DNA of 64,000 bases from assembly GCA_002734065.2 (NCBI GenBank), contig NVXU02000039.1, positions 62,001 to 126,000 of the forward strand, read 5' to 3'. The first letter of the stretch is position 1, and every line of letters begins with the position of its first letter. Below the pieces are notes generated by a model. It made no database searches, was not told the origin of the DNA, and worked only from the letters and a program-made list of their open reading frames with translations. Position numbers and translations under genes: made by a program. Shown in pieces: positions 27,190 to 35,622 of the stretch. Source of the stretch: Fluviicola sp. Its GTDB lineage: Bacteria > Bacteroidota > Bacteroidia > Flavobacteriales_D > Crocinitomicaceae.

Positions 27190-28035
27190 ATGAGATACAA
27201 TAGAAAAACTGTTTTAATAAGTACTTTCATGGTTCTGAGTACTAGCTTATTGAACGCTCAATTTTTAAAAGATTTAGGCAAGAGAGTCGAAAAAAGTGTA
27301 GAGAATACAATCTCTAGAAAAACCGAACAAAAAGCTGAGGAAAAAACGGAAGAAGCAATGGACACTGTTTTTGATGCAGGCAAAAAGAAGAAAGAAAAGA
27401 AAGCGAAGGAAGCATCTAGTAATTCGGATGCTAGCTCATACTCAAATGCAAGCTATACTTTCAATTTTACCGCAACAATAGAAATAACGCCCCTAAAAAA
27501 AAAGAAAGCTGAAAAAATGATTACGCAGCAATCGTATGGGAAAGAAAGTCTTTTGACATCAACAAGTGGTCATGAAATAATTTTTGACTTTTTAACGGAA
27601 GATGTTTTAATGATGGATTCTGCCAATAAAACGGTACAAGTTATGTCGATGAAATGGTTTACGAAAAAAGCAAATGAAATAACCACAGAGAAAGCAGATG
27701 ATTCTGAAAATAATAATGTGACTTTTGAAAGAACAGGTCGGTCTAAAATAATGAATGGATATGCATGCCATGAGTATCTAATCACTCATGATGATGGCAA
27801 AACAATTGCTTGGCTAGCACCCAATGTTCCTTTTGGATACACCAACTATGTCAAATCATTCGCAAAATCATTCGGTAAGAATGCTCCACAAATTAACAGT
27901 AATGATGGTTATATAATGGAAATGACAACTTTCGATAAAAAAGACAAAAAAACGATGTATCTATTGGTAACAAATATTTCTAAAAAAACAAGAACAATAT
28001 CCTTAAACAACTATTCAGTTACTAGAGCATTGTAA
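27190..28035 (+). CDS. Exported DUF4412-like protein
   Basis: A 281-residue protein with a signal peptide (about residues 1-23, ending LLNAQ). A lysine/glutamate-rich linker (about 35-75) leads to a beta-rich domain. In this domain YTFNFTATIEI, DVLMMDSANKTVQVMSM and GRSKIMNGYACHEYLI follow the order seen in DUF4412 proteins, where an N-G-Y-x-C motif recurs. The function of that family is unknown. The gene is 21 bp after the lipoprotein gene and 45 bp before the barrel gene, so the three probably form one transcript. Confidence 0.65.
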   Translation: MRYNRKTVLISTFMVLSTSLLNAQFLKDLGKRVEKSVENTISRKTEQKAEEKTEEAMDTVFDAGKKKKEKKAKEASSNSDASSYSNASYTFNFTATIEITPLKKKKAEKMITQQSYGKESLLTSTSGHEIIFDFLTEDVLMMDSANKTVQVMSMKWFTKKANEITTEKADDSENNNVTFERTGRSKIMNGYACHEYLITHDDGKTIAWLAPNVPFGYTNYVKSFAKSFGKNAPQINSNDGYIMEMTTFDKKDKKTMYLLVTNISKKTRTISLNNYSVTRAL

Positions 28036-28080
28036 TTTTAATCTTCTAAAACGAGCAACAATAACTTAACAATTAATTAC

Positions 28081-28707
28081 ATGAAAAAAATTACGATATT
28101 ACTTTCTATCCTATTCTTCGTTTCCCTAAGTTTAAATTCTTTCTCTCAATCATTCTCTGGAAAAGGAAGTAAGCAGTTTCAAATTGGGATTGGCGTGACA
28201 AAACACAATGCTTGGTATCCTACGAATGGTACAGGACCGAAAGGACGCGTGAAACCTTTGGCGGGAGCTCTTTATTTTCAATTTGAACTGGGGATACATA
28301 AATACATTGGCGTTGGAATGCATCTAGGCGGAGAATTCTCAAGTAATTTAAAAAAATCAACCCTTGGAATACTTATTCCTTCACTGAACTATTCTAGTTT
28401 TTATGGTTTTGGGATTCCGATTGGTTTTCATTCTAATTTTCATTTCTTTCAACTGATTGCTGATAAATCGAGCAAAGGAAACATGTCAGAGAAACTAGAT
28501 ATTTATGCTGGACTTTCAATTGGCAGTGGAGTTGCCTTTGCAATTCCAAAAAAAGAATACAAATATTTTGGTTCAGATGTTGGCTATATGTTGTACGGAG
28601 GAATACATGCAGGTATTCGATATTATCTCAAAGAAAAACTAGGAATATATGCCGAAATCGGACATGGAAGAGCCTATATTAATGGGGGGATGGTCTTAAG
28701 TTTTTAA
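28081..28707 (+). CDS. Outer-membrane beta-barrel protein
   Basis: A 208-residue protein with a signal peptide (MKKITILLSILFFVSLSLNS then FSQ). It continues as alternating strands with aromatic girdles (KQFQIGIGVTKHNAWYP, YFQFELGIHKYIGVGMHLG, GGIHAGIRYYLKEKLGIYAE). This fits an eight-stranded OmpX/OmpW-sized barrel. It is the last gene of the run started by the TPR kinase. A hairpin at 28721-28737 separates it from the phosphatase gene on the other strand. Confidence 0.7.
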   Translation: MKKITILLSILFFVSLSLNSFSQSFSGKGSKQFQIGIGVTKHNAWYPTNGTGPKGRVKPLAGALYFQFELGIHKYIGVGMHLGGEFSSNLKKSTLGILIPSLNYSSFYGFGIPIGFHSNFHFFQLIADKSSKGNMSEKLDIYAGLSIGSGVAFAIPKKEYKYFGSDVGYMLYGGIHAGIRYYLKEKLGIYAEIGHGRAYINGGMVLSF

Positions 28708-28720
28708 GAGAAAAAATACG

Positions 28721-28737
28721 CTTTTAGAAACTAAAAG
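28721..28737 (-). terminator. Terminator between barrel and phosphatase genes
   Basis: CTTTTAG and CTAAAAG pair around a 3-nt loop. A T run follows on the minus strand (GCGTATTTTTT), so it mainly serves the lpxD-phosphatase transcript on that strand. Confidence 0.5.
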
Positions 28738-28746
28738 TGAAGTTCG

Positions 28747-29979
28747 CTAAAAAAACCTACAACTAAATATCGCCGTGTCATCTACCAAGTCTAAATCTCC
28801 TTTCCATTCGTCGAGTTTTGAAAAAATAAGACTATTCATGTCCTCCATTGAGAGAGGATAGTAACTGTTAACCAATTTCACGAGGCGCTCTGTCCCAAAA
28901 AATTCTTCTTTGTCGTTCTCCAGTTCAACAACGCCATCTGTGTAAAGAACAATGGTTGTGTTGGCTTCTAAAACTTGCTCGCCAACATTCATGAAAGGTA
29001 ATTCTTCAAGCATTCCTAAGCCGATACAGCCTTGGTCTAATTCTTTAATGGTTTTGCCGTTGGTGATAAATGGGTGATTATGCCCTGCATTGACATAGGT
29101 CAACTTGCGCGAGTTGGCATCATAATGTGACAGGAAAAAAGTAATGAACTTCTCCCCTTTCGCGTTTTTCATCACTTTTTGGTTGAGTTCTTCCATCAAT
29201 AACTTGATGTTGAATTCTTCGTGTTCAAACAAGGTTCTGATCGTTGCCTGAAAATTGGCCATCAACATTGCGGCAGAAACTCCTTTTCCAGAAACGTCTG
29301 CGATGCAAATGACATATTCGTCTTCTTTGAGTTGAATAAAGTCGTAATAATCACCGCCAACCTCATGTCTAGGCTTATATTTGGCCGATATGTCCATTTG
29401 CTTATTGGTTGGTAAGTCGTCGGGAAAGAGCATCTTCTGCATGGAGGAGGCAATTTCCAATTCTCGTCGGTAGCGTTCTTGATGCACATTGATTTTTGCC
29501 ATTCTCTTATTCTCCACAGCAACCACAATTATATTAATCAATGTTTGAATGAAACTCATGTAGTTTAACTCGTTGCTATAATGGCGTCCATCATATTCTA
29601 CACCTTTGATCAAGAAATAAGCAAGGGCTTGTTCTTTGTGAAAAACAGGTACAATGACATCAAATTCACTCAATAAATGAGATTGCGTCGATTCTATCAT
29701 CGTTATCTCCTTAAAACGACCTAATTCTGACGGAATATCGTAATCATTGACTCGTTTTTTGAATCCTTTTCGGAGAATGCAATCCCAACCGTCTTGCTTA
29801 TTGAACAACAGAAATTTATCATAACCCAGTTGCTCGTGAATGATGAATTCAAAGAGTTGCATCAACTGACCAACATTCTGATTGGTGTTGATTGCCTTCG
29901 TTATATCCAACAGAGAATTCAACTTAAAATCTTTAAGCTGCAATTGATTCTCCAATGATTTCACGAATGATTCTACCAT
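28747..29979 (-). CDS. SpoIIE/RsbU-type PP2C phosphatase with GAF-like sensor
   Basis: A 410-residue cytosolic protein. Residues 1 to about 165 look like a GAF-type sensory module (LLDITKAINTNQNVGQLMQL, DVIVPVFHKEQALAYFLIKG). A linker helix (RYRRELEIASSMQKMLFP) follows, then a SpoIIE phosphatase domain at about 190-410 with metal-binding motifs GGDYYDF, CIADVSGKGVSAAML, NAGHNHPF, LYTDGVVE and a final D-D-T-A. Such enzymes dephosphorylate anti-anti-sigma proteins in partner-switching pathways. No STAS or RsbW gene is nearby, so the target is elsewhere. Its ATG overlaps the lpxD stop (TAATG). Confidence 0.88.
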   Translation of the reverse strand: MVESFVKSLENQLQLKDFKLNSLLDITKAINTNQNVGQLMQLFEFIIHEQLGYDKFLLFNKQDGWDCILRKGFKKRVNDYDIPSELGRFKEITMIESTQSHLLSEFDVIVPVFHKEQALAYFLIKGVEYDGRHYSNELNYMSFIQTLINIIVVAVENKRMAKINVHQERYRRELEIASSMQKMLFPDDLPTNKQMDISAKYKPRHEVGGDYYDFIQLKEDEYVICIADVSGKGVSAAMLMANFQATIRTLFEHEEFNIKLLMEELNQKVMKNAKGEKFITFFLSHYDANSRKLTYVNAGHNHPFITNGKTIKELDQGCIGLGMLEELPFMNVGEQVLEANTTIVLYTDGVVELENDKEEFFGTERLVKLVNSYYPLSMEDMNSLIFSKLDEWKGDLDLVDDTAIFSCRFF

Positions 29980-30905
29980 TACATTTTCTCTATGATTTCT
30001 GGCAACTTCTTGACGGCTGCTAATTCTCTAAATTTCATTCTAAAATCACCACTTGGACTTCCAAACACTGTTTTTCCAGCTGCTACATCCTTTCCAACAC
30101 CTGACTGCGCAAGAACGGTGCAACCTTTGCCTAAGGTTATATCACTTGCCAAGCCAACCTGTCCCCAAAGTGTTACATTGTCTTCGATAATGACGCAGCC
30201 GGCAATTCCGACATTTGCTGCCATGAGGCAACCTGCACCAACAATAGTATCGTGACCGATGTGCACTTGATTATCGATTTTTGTTCCCTCGCCGACTTTT
30301 GTCGTGCCAGAAACACCTGAATCAATGCTGCAAAGTGCACCAATTTCAACGTTCTTTTTTAAATGCACATTTCCGATGGAGTGCATTCTGTCATAACCCG
30401 TTTCTTTCTTTTTATAGTAGAATGCGTAGTGTCCGATGACAGAATTTGCCCCGACGATGACGTTTTCTTCGAGGATGGAGTTATTGCCAATCACTGCTCC
30501 TGGATGCAAAATTACGTTGGCGCTAATGGTACAATTGTGACCAATAAAAACGTTGGGAAAAATAACGGCAGAAGAATCAATGGTCGTGTTTTCTCCAACA
30601 GAACTATTCTGCGGAATGAAAGGCGAAAAATGCTTTGCCAGCTGATTGTAATCGTCAAAAGGTTTCTCAGAAATAATCAATGCTTTTCCCTCGGGACAAT
30701 CTACCTTTTTATCAATGAGAATGGTTGTTGCGGCAGAATTTAATGCTTTGTCGTAGTATTTTGGATGATCGACAAACATTAAGTCGCCATTTTCTACTTT
30801 ATGAATCTCATTGAGTCCTGAAACAACGTGATTTTCATCACCAACAAAAGAACAAGCAATGATTTCTGCAATTTCTTTGACGGTATAATCTTTGTTCAGT
30901 TTCAT
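29979..30905 (-). CDS. lpxD: UDP-3-O-acylglucosamine N-acyltransferase (LpxD family)
   Basis: A 308-residue protein that adds the second acyl chain in lipid A synthesis. An N-terminal uridine-binding domain (about 1-100; LNEIHKVENGDLMFVDHPKY) is followed by a left-handed beta helix of hexapeptide repeats (IGHNCTISANVILHPGAVIG). The catalytic histidine region reads KIDNQVHIGHDTIVGAG and matches LpxD. It is somewhat shorter than the usual 335-345 residues. The C-terminal helical extension is reduced, so it may be the second of two LpxD-like paralogues often found in Bacteroidota. It shares a transcript with the phosphatase gene. Confidence 0.82.
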   Translation of the reverse strand: MKLNKDYTVKEIAEIIACSFVGDENHVVSGLNEIHKVENGDLMFVDHPKYYDKALNSAATTILIDKKVDCPEGKALIISEKPFDDYNQLAKHFSPFIPQNSSVGENTTIDSSAVIFPNVFIGHNCTISANVILHPGAVIGNNSILEENVIVGANSVIGHYAFYYKKKETGYDRMHSIGNVHLKKNVEIGALCSIDSGVSGTTKVGEGTKIDNQVHIGHDTIVGAGCLMAANVGIAGCVIIEDNVTLWGQVGLASDITLGKGCTVLAQSGVGKDVAAGKTVFGSPSGDFRMKFRELAAVKKLPEIIEKM

Positions 30906-30998
30906 ATATAACGCTTTATCTTAGTAAAAGTACATTGAAAAGCCCTCGCTTAGGTTGTTACGACAAAAATGTTATCATTGGACTAATGTTGATAGAAT

Positions 30999-31320
30999 AG
31001 ACACATTCAATCGCAAGCGAATTCATTCTTAGACCGCTTCGCTACCAGACACGCCTTCATCTCGACTTCGCTCGATGACCGCGGCTGCTAGACACAGTCG
31101 CAAGCTCCTTTTTAGACTTGATTTCGCTTCGAGGAAACTAGTTGTTGCTTTGATTGCTCGCCTTACAAAATTGAAAAACCAAAGCAACAACTAAATTTTC
31201 ATCGAGAATTAAGTCTAAGAGCGACGCAGGAGCGTGTCTAAGAATGAATTCGCTTGCGAATGGAATGTTTCTAAAAGCGAAGCGGTCTAAGAAGGAGCTT
31301 GCGACTGTGTCTAATTTGAA
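30999..31320. repeat. Mosaic inverted-repeat island C (best preserved)
   Basis: The whole gap between lpxD and the next gene is built from modules bordered by TTAGA or TCTAA. Perfect inverted pairs are 31011-31033 with 31237-31259 (23 bp), 31030-31043 with 31276-31289 (14 bp), 31089-31110 with 31292-31313 (22 bp), and the central 31139-31152 with 31180-31193 (14 bp, TAGTTGTTGCTTTG). The order of modules is not the same on the two sides, so it is not one simple hairpin. The block 31211-31240 is identical to one in island A. 31058-31078 is the reverse complement of the tsf terminator loop (11043-11063). No credible open frame exists. Confidence 0.88.
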
Positions 31321-31361
31321 CCTAACTAACGCTTAACTGTACTACTCTAAAAACAATAACT

Positions 31362-31820
31362 ATGAAAACATTAACAATTGCAATTGCACTTCTACTTTCT
31401 TCTGCCAGTTTTGCCCAAACAGACGTTATTTCTAACAAAAGTCATTCAGGTGATTTGTCAGAATTGTATTTAGAACCCGATGATTTTGGAGCTCCAGATT
31501 ATTTTTTCAAAAGAGATGTTGACTCGGTAATCTATTATAAAAAGACATGCTTTATTGAAGTAAGAAAAGAACATATATCAATAAACGTTTTTATATTTAG
31601 AAGAGACACGATCTGTTCCCTTGATGCTGTTCCAAAGAATAAAAGTGAATTAGATTCATTCAAAACTCGTTATCCAGCCAGCACCCAATTCATCGGCTTT
31701 GAAAAAATTGAAAAAAAGAAAGCTGAGCGAAAAATAAACAGCATATCATTCTTCTTTGGAATCCTCATTCTTCTGATTGCTTTGTACTCATTCTTACCTC
31801 TTTTGAGAAAAAAAGCGTAG
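31362..31820 (+). CDS. Exported protein with C-terminal membrane anchor, unknown
   Basis: A 152-residue protein of no recognised family. It has a signal peptide (MKTLTIAIALLLSSASFA then Q) and about 90 residues of mixed sequence rich in acidic and aromatic residues (LYLEPDDFGAPDYFFKRDVD). A strongly hydrophobic helix near the end (about 128-147) is followed by LLRKKA. The final helix with a basic end suggests a periplasmic domain held in the inner membrane by its C-terminus. It is 4 bp from the next gene and likely co-transcribed with it. Confidence 0.55.
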   Translation: MKTLTIAIALLLSSASFAQTDVISNKSHSGDLSELYLEPDDFGAPDYFFKRDVDSVIYYKKTCFIEVRKEHISINVFIFRRDTICSLDAVPKNKSELDSFKTRYPASTQFIGFEKIEKKKAERKINSISFFFGILILLIALYSFLPLLRKKA

Positions 31821-31824
31821 AAAA

Positions 31825-32919
31825 TTGAAGAATTCATTGAAAATAGGGATAGGAATTTGGCTGTTGATTGCAATAATTGCCATTCCCTTCCCTTTTGCTA
31901 TTTTTCCAAAATTCAGTTATACTCATTCGGATAGGCTTTTGCTTTATCAAGTCGTTGGTGCGCTATTGCCCATTGGATGGCTGCTCGGTTTGCTAAGTTT
32001 GCGAATTAAAAACAAGCAACGCTTTATCCTTGATTTTCTATATGTTTCTTTGTCATTTATTCTAGCTTTTTATCTTCTGAAATATGGCTTTGACAAGGTT
32101 TTTAAAAATCAATTTTACTTCCCCGAGCCGAATACATTGCATACGCCTTTGGGGCAACTTTCAAAAGACATTCTTTTTTGGTCGTCCATGGGGTCGTCGT
32201 ATTGGTACAATATTTTCATGGGCTTGATTGAAGTCATTCCTGCCTTGTTTTTGCTTCACCGCAGAACAAGAATGTTCGGGGCACTCATCTCTTTTGGCGT
32301 CTTGCTCAATGTCTGGGCAATCAATATAGGCTTTGATATTTCGGTGAAAGTTCTCTCGACATTGTTGGTCCTTATTGCGCTTTACATTTTGTCATTTTCT
32401 TGGAGAAAAGTGCTTGCCTTTGCCACGAATAAAAAAATGGGGTCCGTAGAGAAAAGAACTTCTTTATTGGCCGAAAAACCTGTTTTAAAACGCCTACTAA
32501 AAGGAAGTATCATTGGCTTATTCTGCATAGAAATCTTTCTCCCTTTTTTGCGACTTGGAGAATTCAATCGCGACAACTCAATAATCACAGCGCCTCACGG
32601 AAGCTATGCTGTGATTGACGCTCCTGCGGGAGCAAAGGTTAATAGCAAGATTATACGCATTCACTTTCACAGCAAGGGATGGATGATTTTAGAGGATGAC
32701 CAACAAACTTTTGAAGATTATCGAATGACGTATTCTACACTTCGGAAAAGTGTTTCTTTGGTCAATGAGAAAATTACATTCTCCCTAAAAGAAAAAGACA
32801 AAATAACGCTAATGTCATGGACAGAAAACGGGGAGGAATTTACATGCGAACTTGAGAAAATTGATTTGGATAAATTGCCGTTGGCAAAAGATGAAATTAC
32901 TTTATTTGTTGAGAGATAA
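31825..32919 (+). CDS. Multi-pass membrane protein (DoxX-like region), unknown
   Basis: A 364-residue protein with about eight hydrophobic helices in two groups (residues 5-150 and 160-245). A soluble C-terminal domain of about 110 residues (SKIIRIHFHSKGWMILEDDQ, EKITFSLKEKDKITLMSWTE) follows. The first part has the FxKhFFP/E-like and H-R-R-T-R features of DoxX-type membrane proteins, but the match is loose. No ATG exists near the N-terminus. The TTG at 31825, 4 bp after the previous stop, is the likely start (a second TTG is 12 bp later). Function unknown. Confidence 0.55.
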   Translation: MKNSLKIGIGIWLLIAIIAIPFPFAIFPKFSYTHSDRLLLYQVVGALLPIGWLLGLLSLRIKNKQRFILDFLYVSLSFILAFYLLKYGFDKVFKNQFYFPEPNTLHTPLGQLSKDILFWSSMGSSYWYNIFMGLIEVIPALFLLHRRTRMFGALISFGVLLNVWAINIGFDISVKVLSTLLVLIALYILSFSWRKVLAFATNKKMGSVEKRTSLLAEKPVLKRLLKGSIIGLFCIEIFLPFLRLGEFNRDNSIITAPHGSYAVIDAPAGAKVNSKIIRIHFHSKGWMILEDDQQTFEDYRMTYSTLRKSVSLVNEKITFSLKEKDKITLMSWTENGEEFTCELEKIDLDKLPLAKDEITLFVER

Positions 32920-32928
32920 GAAATTTAA

Positions 32929-33118
32929 AAAGTAACTTCACCCTTGGTGTTACTGACATTATTGCCTCTTTGTGCTCAAAATATTACAATTGAACCAAAC
33001 GGAACAACTTCTCTTCCTTCTCAGCAACTGAAGTCGGGCTTTTTTACAGCACAAACTAAGGCCAATTCTAATTTCAACTCGAACTCTGCATGGTACAAAA
33101 TGCTTGTGCTTAATAATT
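32929..33118 (+). pseudogene. Possible remnant of an exported-protein gene
   Basis: An open frame of about 62 codons that lacks an ATG. It reads as a hydrophobic signal-peptide core (LVLLTLLPLCAQ) followed by NITIEPNGTTSLPSQQLKSG, a beginning typical of surface proteins in this group, then stops after LNN. It looks like the 5' piece of a decayed gene left between the membrane protein and mnmH. The rest of the 258-bp gap shows nothing clear. Confidence 0.35.
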
Positions 33119-33177
33119 AAGCTGCAAAGTCTCCTTTTATGTGATAACTTTACCATTGAAAAATGGCGCAGACATAA

Positions 33178-34200
33178 ATGAAACAAATCATTAGCATAGA
33201 CTTTTACTTTCAGAATTTAGATCGCATCCCAATCATTGATGTTCGGTCACCAGGAGAGTATGCGAAAGGACATATTCCCGGTGCTCATTCTATTGATTTA
33301 TTTACAGATGAAGAAAGAGCAGTCGTTGGAACTGCCTATAAAAAAGAGTCTAAAGAAAGAGCCATTGAACTAGGGTACGGTTTTGTAAACCCCAAACTAA
33401 AGAATTTTATAAGTAAATCTATCGAAATTGCCCCCGGAAAAGAAGTTGTCATCCATTGTTGGCGAGGGGGGATGAGGAGTAATGCTTTTGCTGATCATCT
33501 TACCGAGAATGGCTTTGAAACAGTCTATGTGATTGAAAAAGGATACAAAGCCTTTAGAAATTATGTGTTGCAATCTTTTGAACTTCCATTGAATCTTAAA
33601 ATTTTAGGGGGATATACAGGAAGTGGCAAAACTGAAATACTGCACTTTTTAAAAAAGAAAGGACAGCAGGTTATTGATTTGGAAGGCATGGCTAATCACA
33701 GAGGTTCTGCCTTTGGAGGAATCGATCTTCCGCCTCAGCCAACAACCGAGCAGTTTGAAAACAATCTTTTTTCCGCTGTGCTCAATCTAAACCCCAACAC
33801 ACCTATATGGGTGGAAGATGAAAGCAGGTCAATAGGAAATGTGGCAATTCCTGATCAATTTTTTTCTAAAATGAGAGAGGTGCCGGTGTATTTCATCGTT
33901 GTTCCATTTCAAGAAAGAACAAAGCACCTCGTTGATTCATACGCGAACCTAAATCAAGATAAATTAGCCGAAGCAATTGGACGAATAACCAAAAGATTGG
34001 GGTACGATAAAGCTAAATTCGCTTTGGAGGCACTTGAGAACAAAAATTATTATAAAGTGGTAGAGATTGTCCTTTTCTATTATGATAAATACTACTTAAA
34101 AGGATTGCTTAAACGGGAAGAATCTGCAATTCTAGAATACGAAATCACTTCAATGAATCACGAAAAGACAGCAGATTTTTTAATAAACTCAATAAATTAG
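33178..34200 (+). CDS. mnmH: tRNA 2-selenouridine synthase (SelU/MnmH)
   Basis: A 340-residue enzyme that replaces sulphur by selenium at the wobble 2-thiouridine of some tRNAs, via a geranylated intermediate. The N-terminal rhodanese domain (about 1-130) has [18 protein letters not shown] and the active-site cysteine in [11 protein letters not shown]. The C-terminal P-loop domain starts with [12 protein letters not shown] (about 142-153). Length is normal (about 340-370). selD starts 4 bp after its stop, a direct functional pair, since selenophosphate from SelD is the donor. Confidence 0.93.
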   Translation: MKQIISIDFYFQNLDRIPIIDVRSPGEYAKGHIPGAHSIDLFTDEERAVVGTAYKKESKERAIELGYGFVNPKLKNFISKSIEIAPGKEVVIHCWRGGMRSNAFADHLTENGFETVYVIEKGYKAFRNYVLQSFELPLNLKILGGYTGSGKTEILHFLKKKGQQVIDLEGMANHRGSAFGGIDLPPQPTTEQFENNLFSAVLNLNPNTPIWVEDESRSIGNVAIPDQFFSKMREVPVYFIVVPFQERTKHLVDSYANLNQDKLAEAIGRITKRLGYDKAKFALEALENKNYYKVVEIVLFYYDKYYLKGLLKREESAILEYEITSMNHEKTADFLINSIN

Positions 34201-34204
34201 AACA

Positions 34205-35248
34205 ATGGATGAACCAATAAAAATGACAAGCTATAGTCACGGCGCAGGTTGTGGTTGCAAAATATCACCGAAGGTTTTAACGACCATATTAGCATCTAAT
34301 TCACCGAAAATGGAAGACGAGCGTCTTTTAGTCGGAAACGAAACTAGAGATGATGCGGCGGTTTACGATATGGGAAATGGAATCGGCATCATCAGTACAA
34401 CGGATTTTTTCTTACCCATCGTAGATGACCCTTATACTTTTGGGAGAATTGCAGCGACTAACGCAATTAGCGATGTGTACGCAATGGGCGGTAAACCATT
34501 AATGGCGATTGCAATTTTAGGTTGGCCCATTGATAAAATAGCACCTGAGGTGGCTGCTCAAGTAATGGAAGGAGGCAGAAAAGCCTGTTCTGATGCAGGA
34601 ATAATACTCGCAGGAGGACATAGCATCGATAATCCAGAGCCAATTTTTGGACTTGCAGTCACTGGCTCTGTAGAAATTACTAAATTAAAATGCAACGATA
34701 AAGCTGAGCCAGGCTGCATACTATATCTAACGAAACCTTTGGGTGTTGGTGTTTTAGCCACCGCACAGAAAAAAGGAATTTTAGAAGAAAAGCACCAAAA
34801 TATTGCTGCTGATTCAATGGTCATTTTAAATGATGTTGGATTGGACCTCTCAGAAATTGAAGAAATAACAGCTTTAACTGACGTAACCGGATTTGGACTA
34901 CTCGGTCATTTACTCGAGGTATGCGAAGGAAGTGACGTATCTGCCATTATTAATTACGATAAAGTGCCTGTTTTCGAAGAAATTTACGGTTATCTCGATA
35001 AAAAATGCATCCCAGGAGGCACACTAAGAAACTGGGACAGTTATGGACATAAACTTGTTTTAGAGAATGAAAAACAACGCCATATTTTGTGCGACCCACA
35101 AACCAGCGGAGGCTTATTGATTGCTGTTAAAAAAGAAGCTTCACAAAAAGTGGAGGCAATTCTGAAAAGTAAAGGTCTATATGCTGAACCTATTGGAGAA
35201 TTAATCGAAAAATCAGAGCGAGCTGTATATATTAGTGAGAAATGCTAA
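34205..35248 (+). CDS. selD: Selenide, water dikinase (selenophosphate synthetase)
   Basis: A 347-residue enzyme making selenophosphate from selenide and ATP. The N-terminal catalytic loop is HGAGCGCKI with Cys16 and Lys19, the cysteine rather than selenocysteine form. Further marks are [48 protein letters not shown]-like text, [15 protein letters not shown] and [14 protein letters not shown]. It is coupled to mnmH. No selA, selB or tRNA-Sec is in the window, so here selenium supply seems aimed at tRNA modification (the rest of the genome is not visible). Confidence 0.95.
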   Translation: MDEPIKMTSYSHGAGCGCKISPKVLTTILASNSPKMEDERLLVGNETRDDAAVYDMGNGIGIISTTDFFLPIVDDPYTFGRIAATNAISDVYAMGGKPLMAIAILGWPIDKIAPEVAAQVMEGGRKACSDAGIILAGGHSIDNPEPIFGLAVTGSVEITKLKCNDKAEPGCILYLTKPLGVGVLATAQKKGILEEKHQNIAADSMVILNDVGLDLSEIEEITALTDVTGFGLLGHLLEVCEGSDVSAIINYDKVPVFEEIYGYLDKKCIPGGTLRNWDSYGHKLVLENEKQRHILCDPQTSGGLLIAVKKEASQKVEAILKSKGLYAEPIGELIEKSERAVYISEKC

Positions 35249-35398
35249 ATTTGGAGGGAATGCAGGGTGAAAGTGCATTATGTGCTATGTGTAATTGTTA
35301 GGGGAATAATTTCTTCATCCTAAAAAGCCTTTTAAGTAGGTCTCATTTTCCAACACCTTAAAAATTCACAAAACAGCAAAAAACAGCAAAATTGAGCC

Positions 35399-35434
35399 AT
35401 TTTTCGTAAAATTCAATTGAATTTTGCGAAAAAT
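35399..35434. repeat. 36-bp palindrome
   Basis: The two 18-bp halves are reverse complements except for one T/G position, with AATT at the centre. No T run follows, so it is not a standard terminator for selD. Confidence 0.75.
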
Positions 35435-35564
35435 CGATGTTTTGGACTGAAATGGAACGTTTTTGGGAAGAGCGAAAACAGCACGAGTAAAATAGGTAGA
35501 GGAGAGTTGAGGCTCAGAATGATGACTTAATTTTGCTATATTTGAAAGAAAAACACTTGGCGGG

Positions 35565-35599
35565 TAATCGCAATTGCGATTATCATACCGTTATACGCA
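35565..35599. repeat. attC-like site: palindrome plus GTTATACGCA
   Basis: A perfect 18-bp palindrome (TAATCGCAATTGCGATTA, 35565-35582) is followed 7 bp later by GTTATACGCA (35590-35599). The decamer is exactly inverted at 37064-37073 just past the stop of the lipoprotein gene. The combination resembles the simple-site and stem of an integron cassette end, but no integrase is present and the GTTRRRY core is not matched exactly. Confidence 0.4.
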
Positions 35600-35622
35600 A
35601 TAACCCAGAGTTCAGAAACAAT

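Larger units (their letters stand above)
35249..35622. other. Palindrome-rich gap after selD
   Basis: This 374-bp gap holds no gene. It contains a 36-bp near-perfect palindrome at 35399-35434 (ATTTTTCG, then AAAATTCAATTGAATTTT, then CGAAAAAT, one G-T pair), a TATATTTG promoter-like box at 35537-35544, an 18-bp perfect palindrome at 35565-35582, and GTTATACGCA at 35590-35599, which is repeated in inverse after the next gene. The first part (35249-35390) shows nothing clear. Confidence 0.7.

Noticed and set aside
30999-31320. Regularly spaced short repeats that might be a CRISPR array
   Set aside because: The units are palindromic, of unequal length and different from one another, spacers are not unique, and no cas gene is near.
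34205-34270. Possible selenocysteine codon in selD
   Set aside because: The catalytic loop reads GAGCGCKI with ordinary TGT/TGC codons. There is no in-frame TGA and no SECIS-like need.
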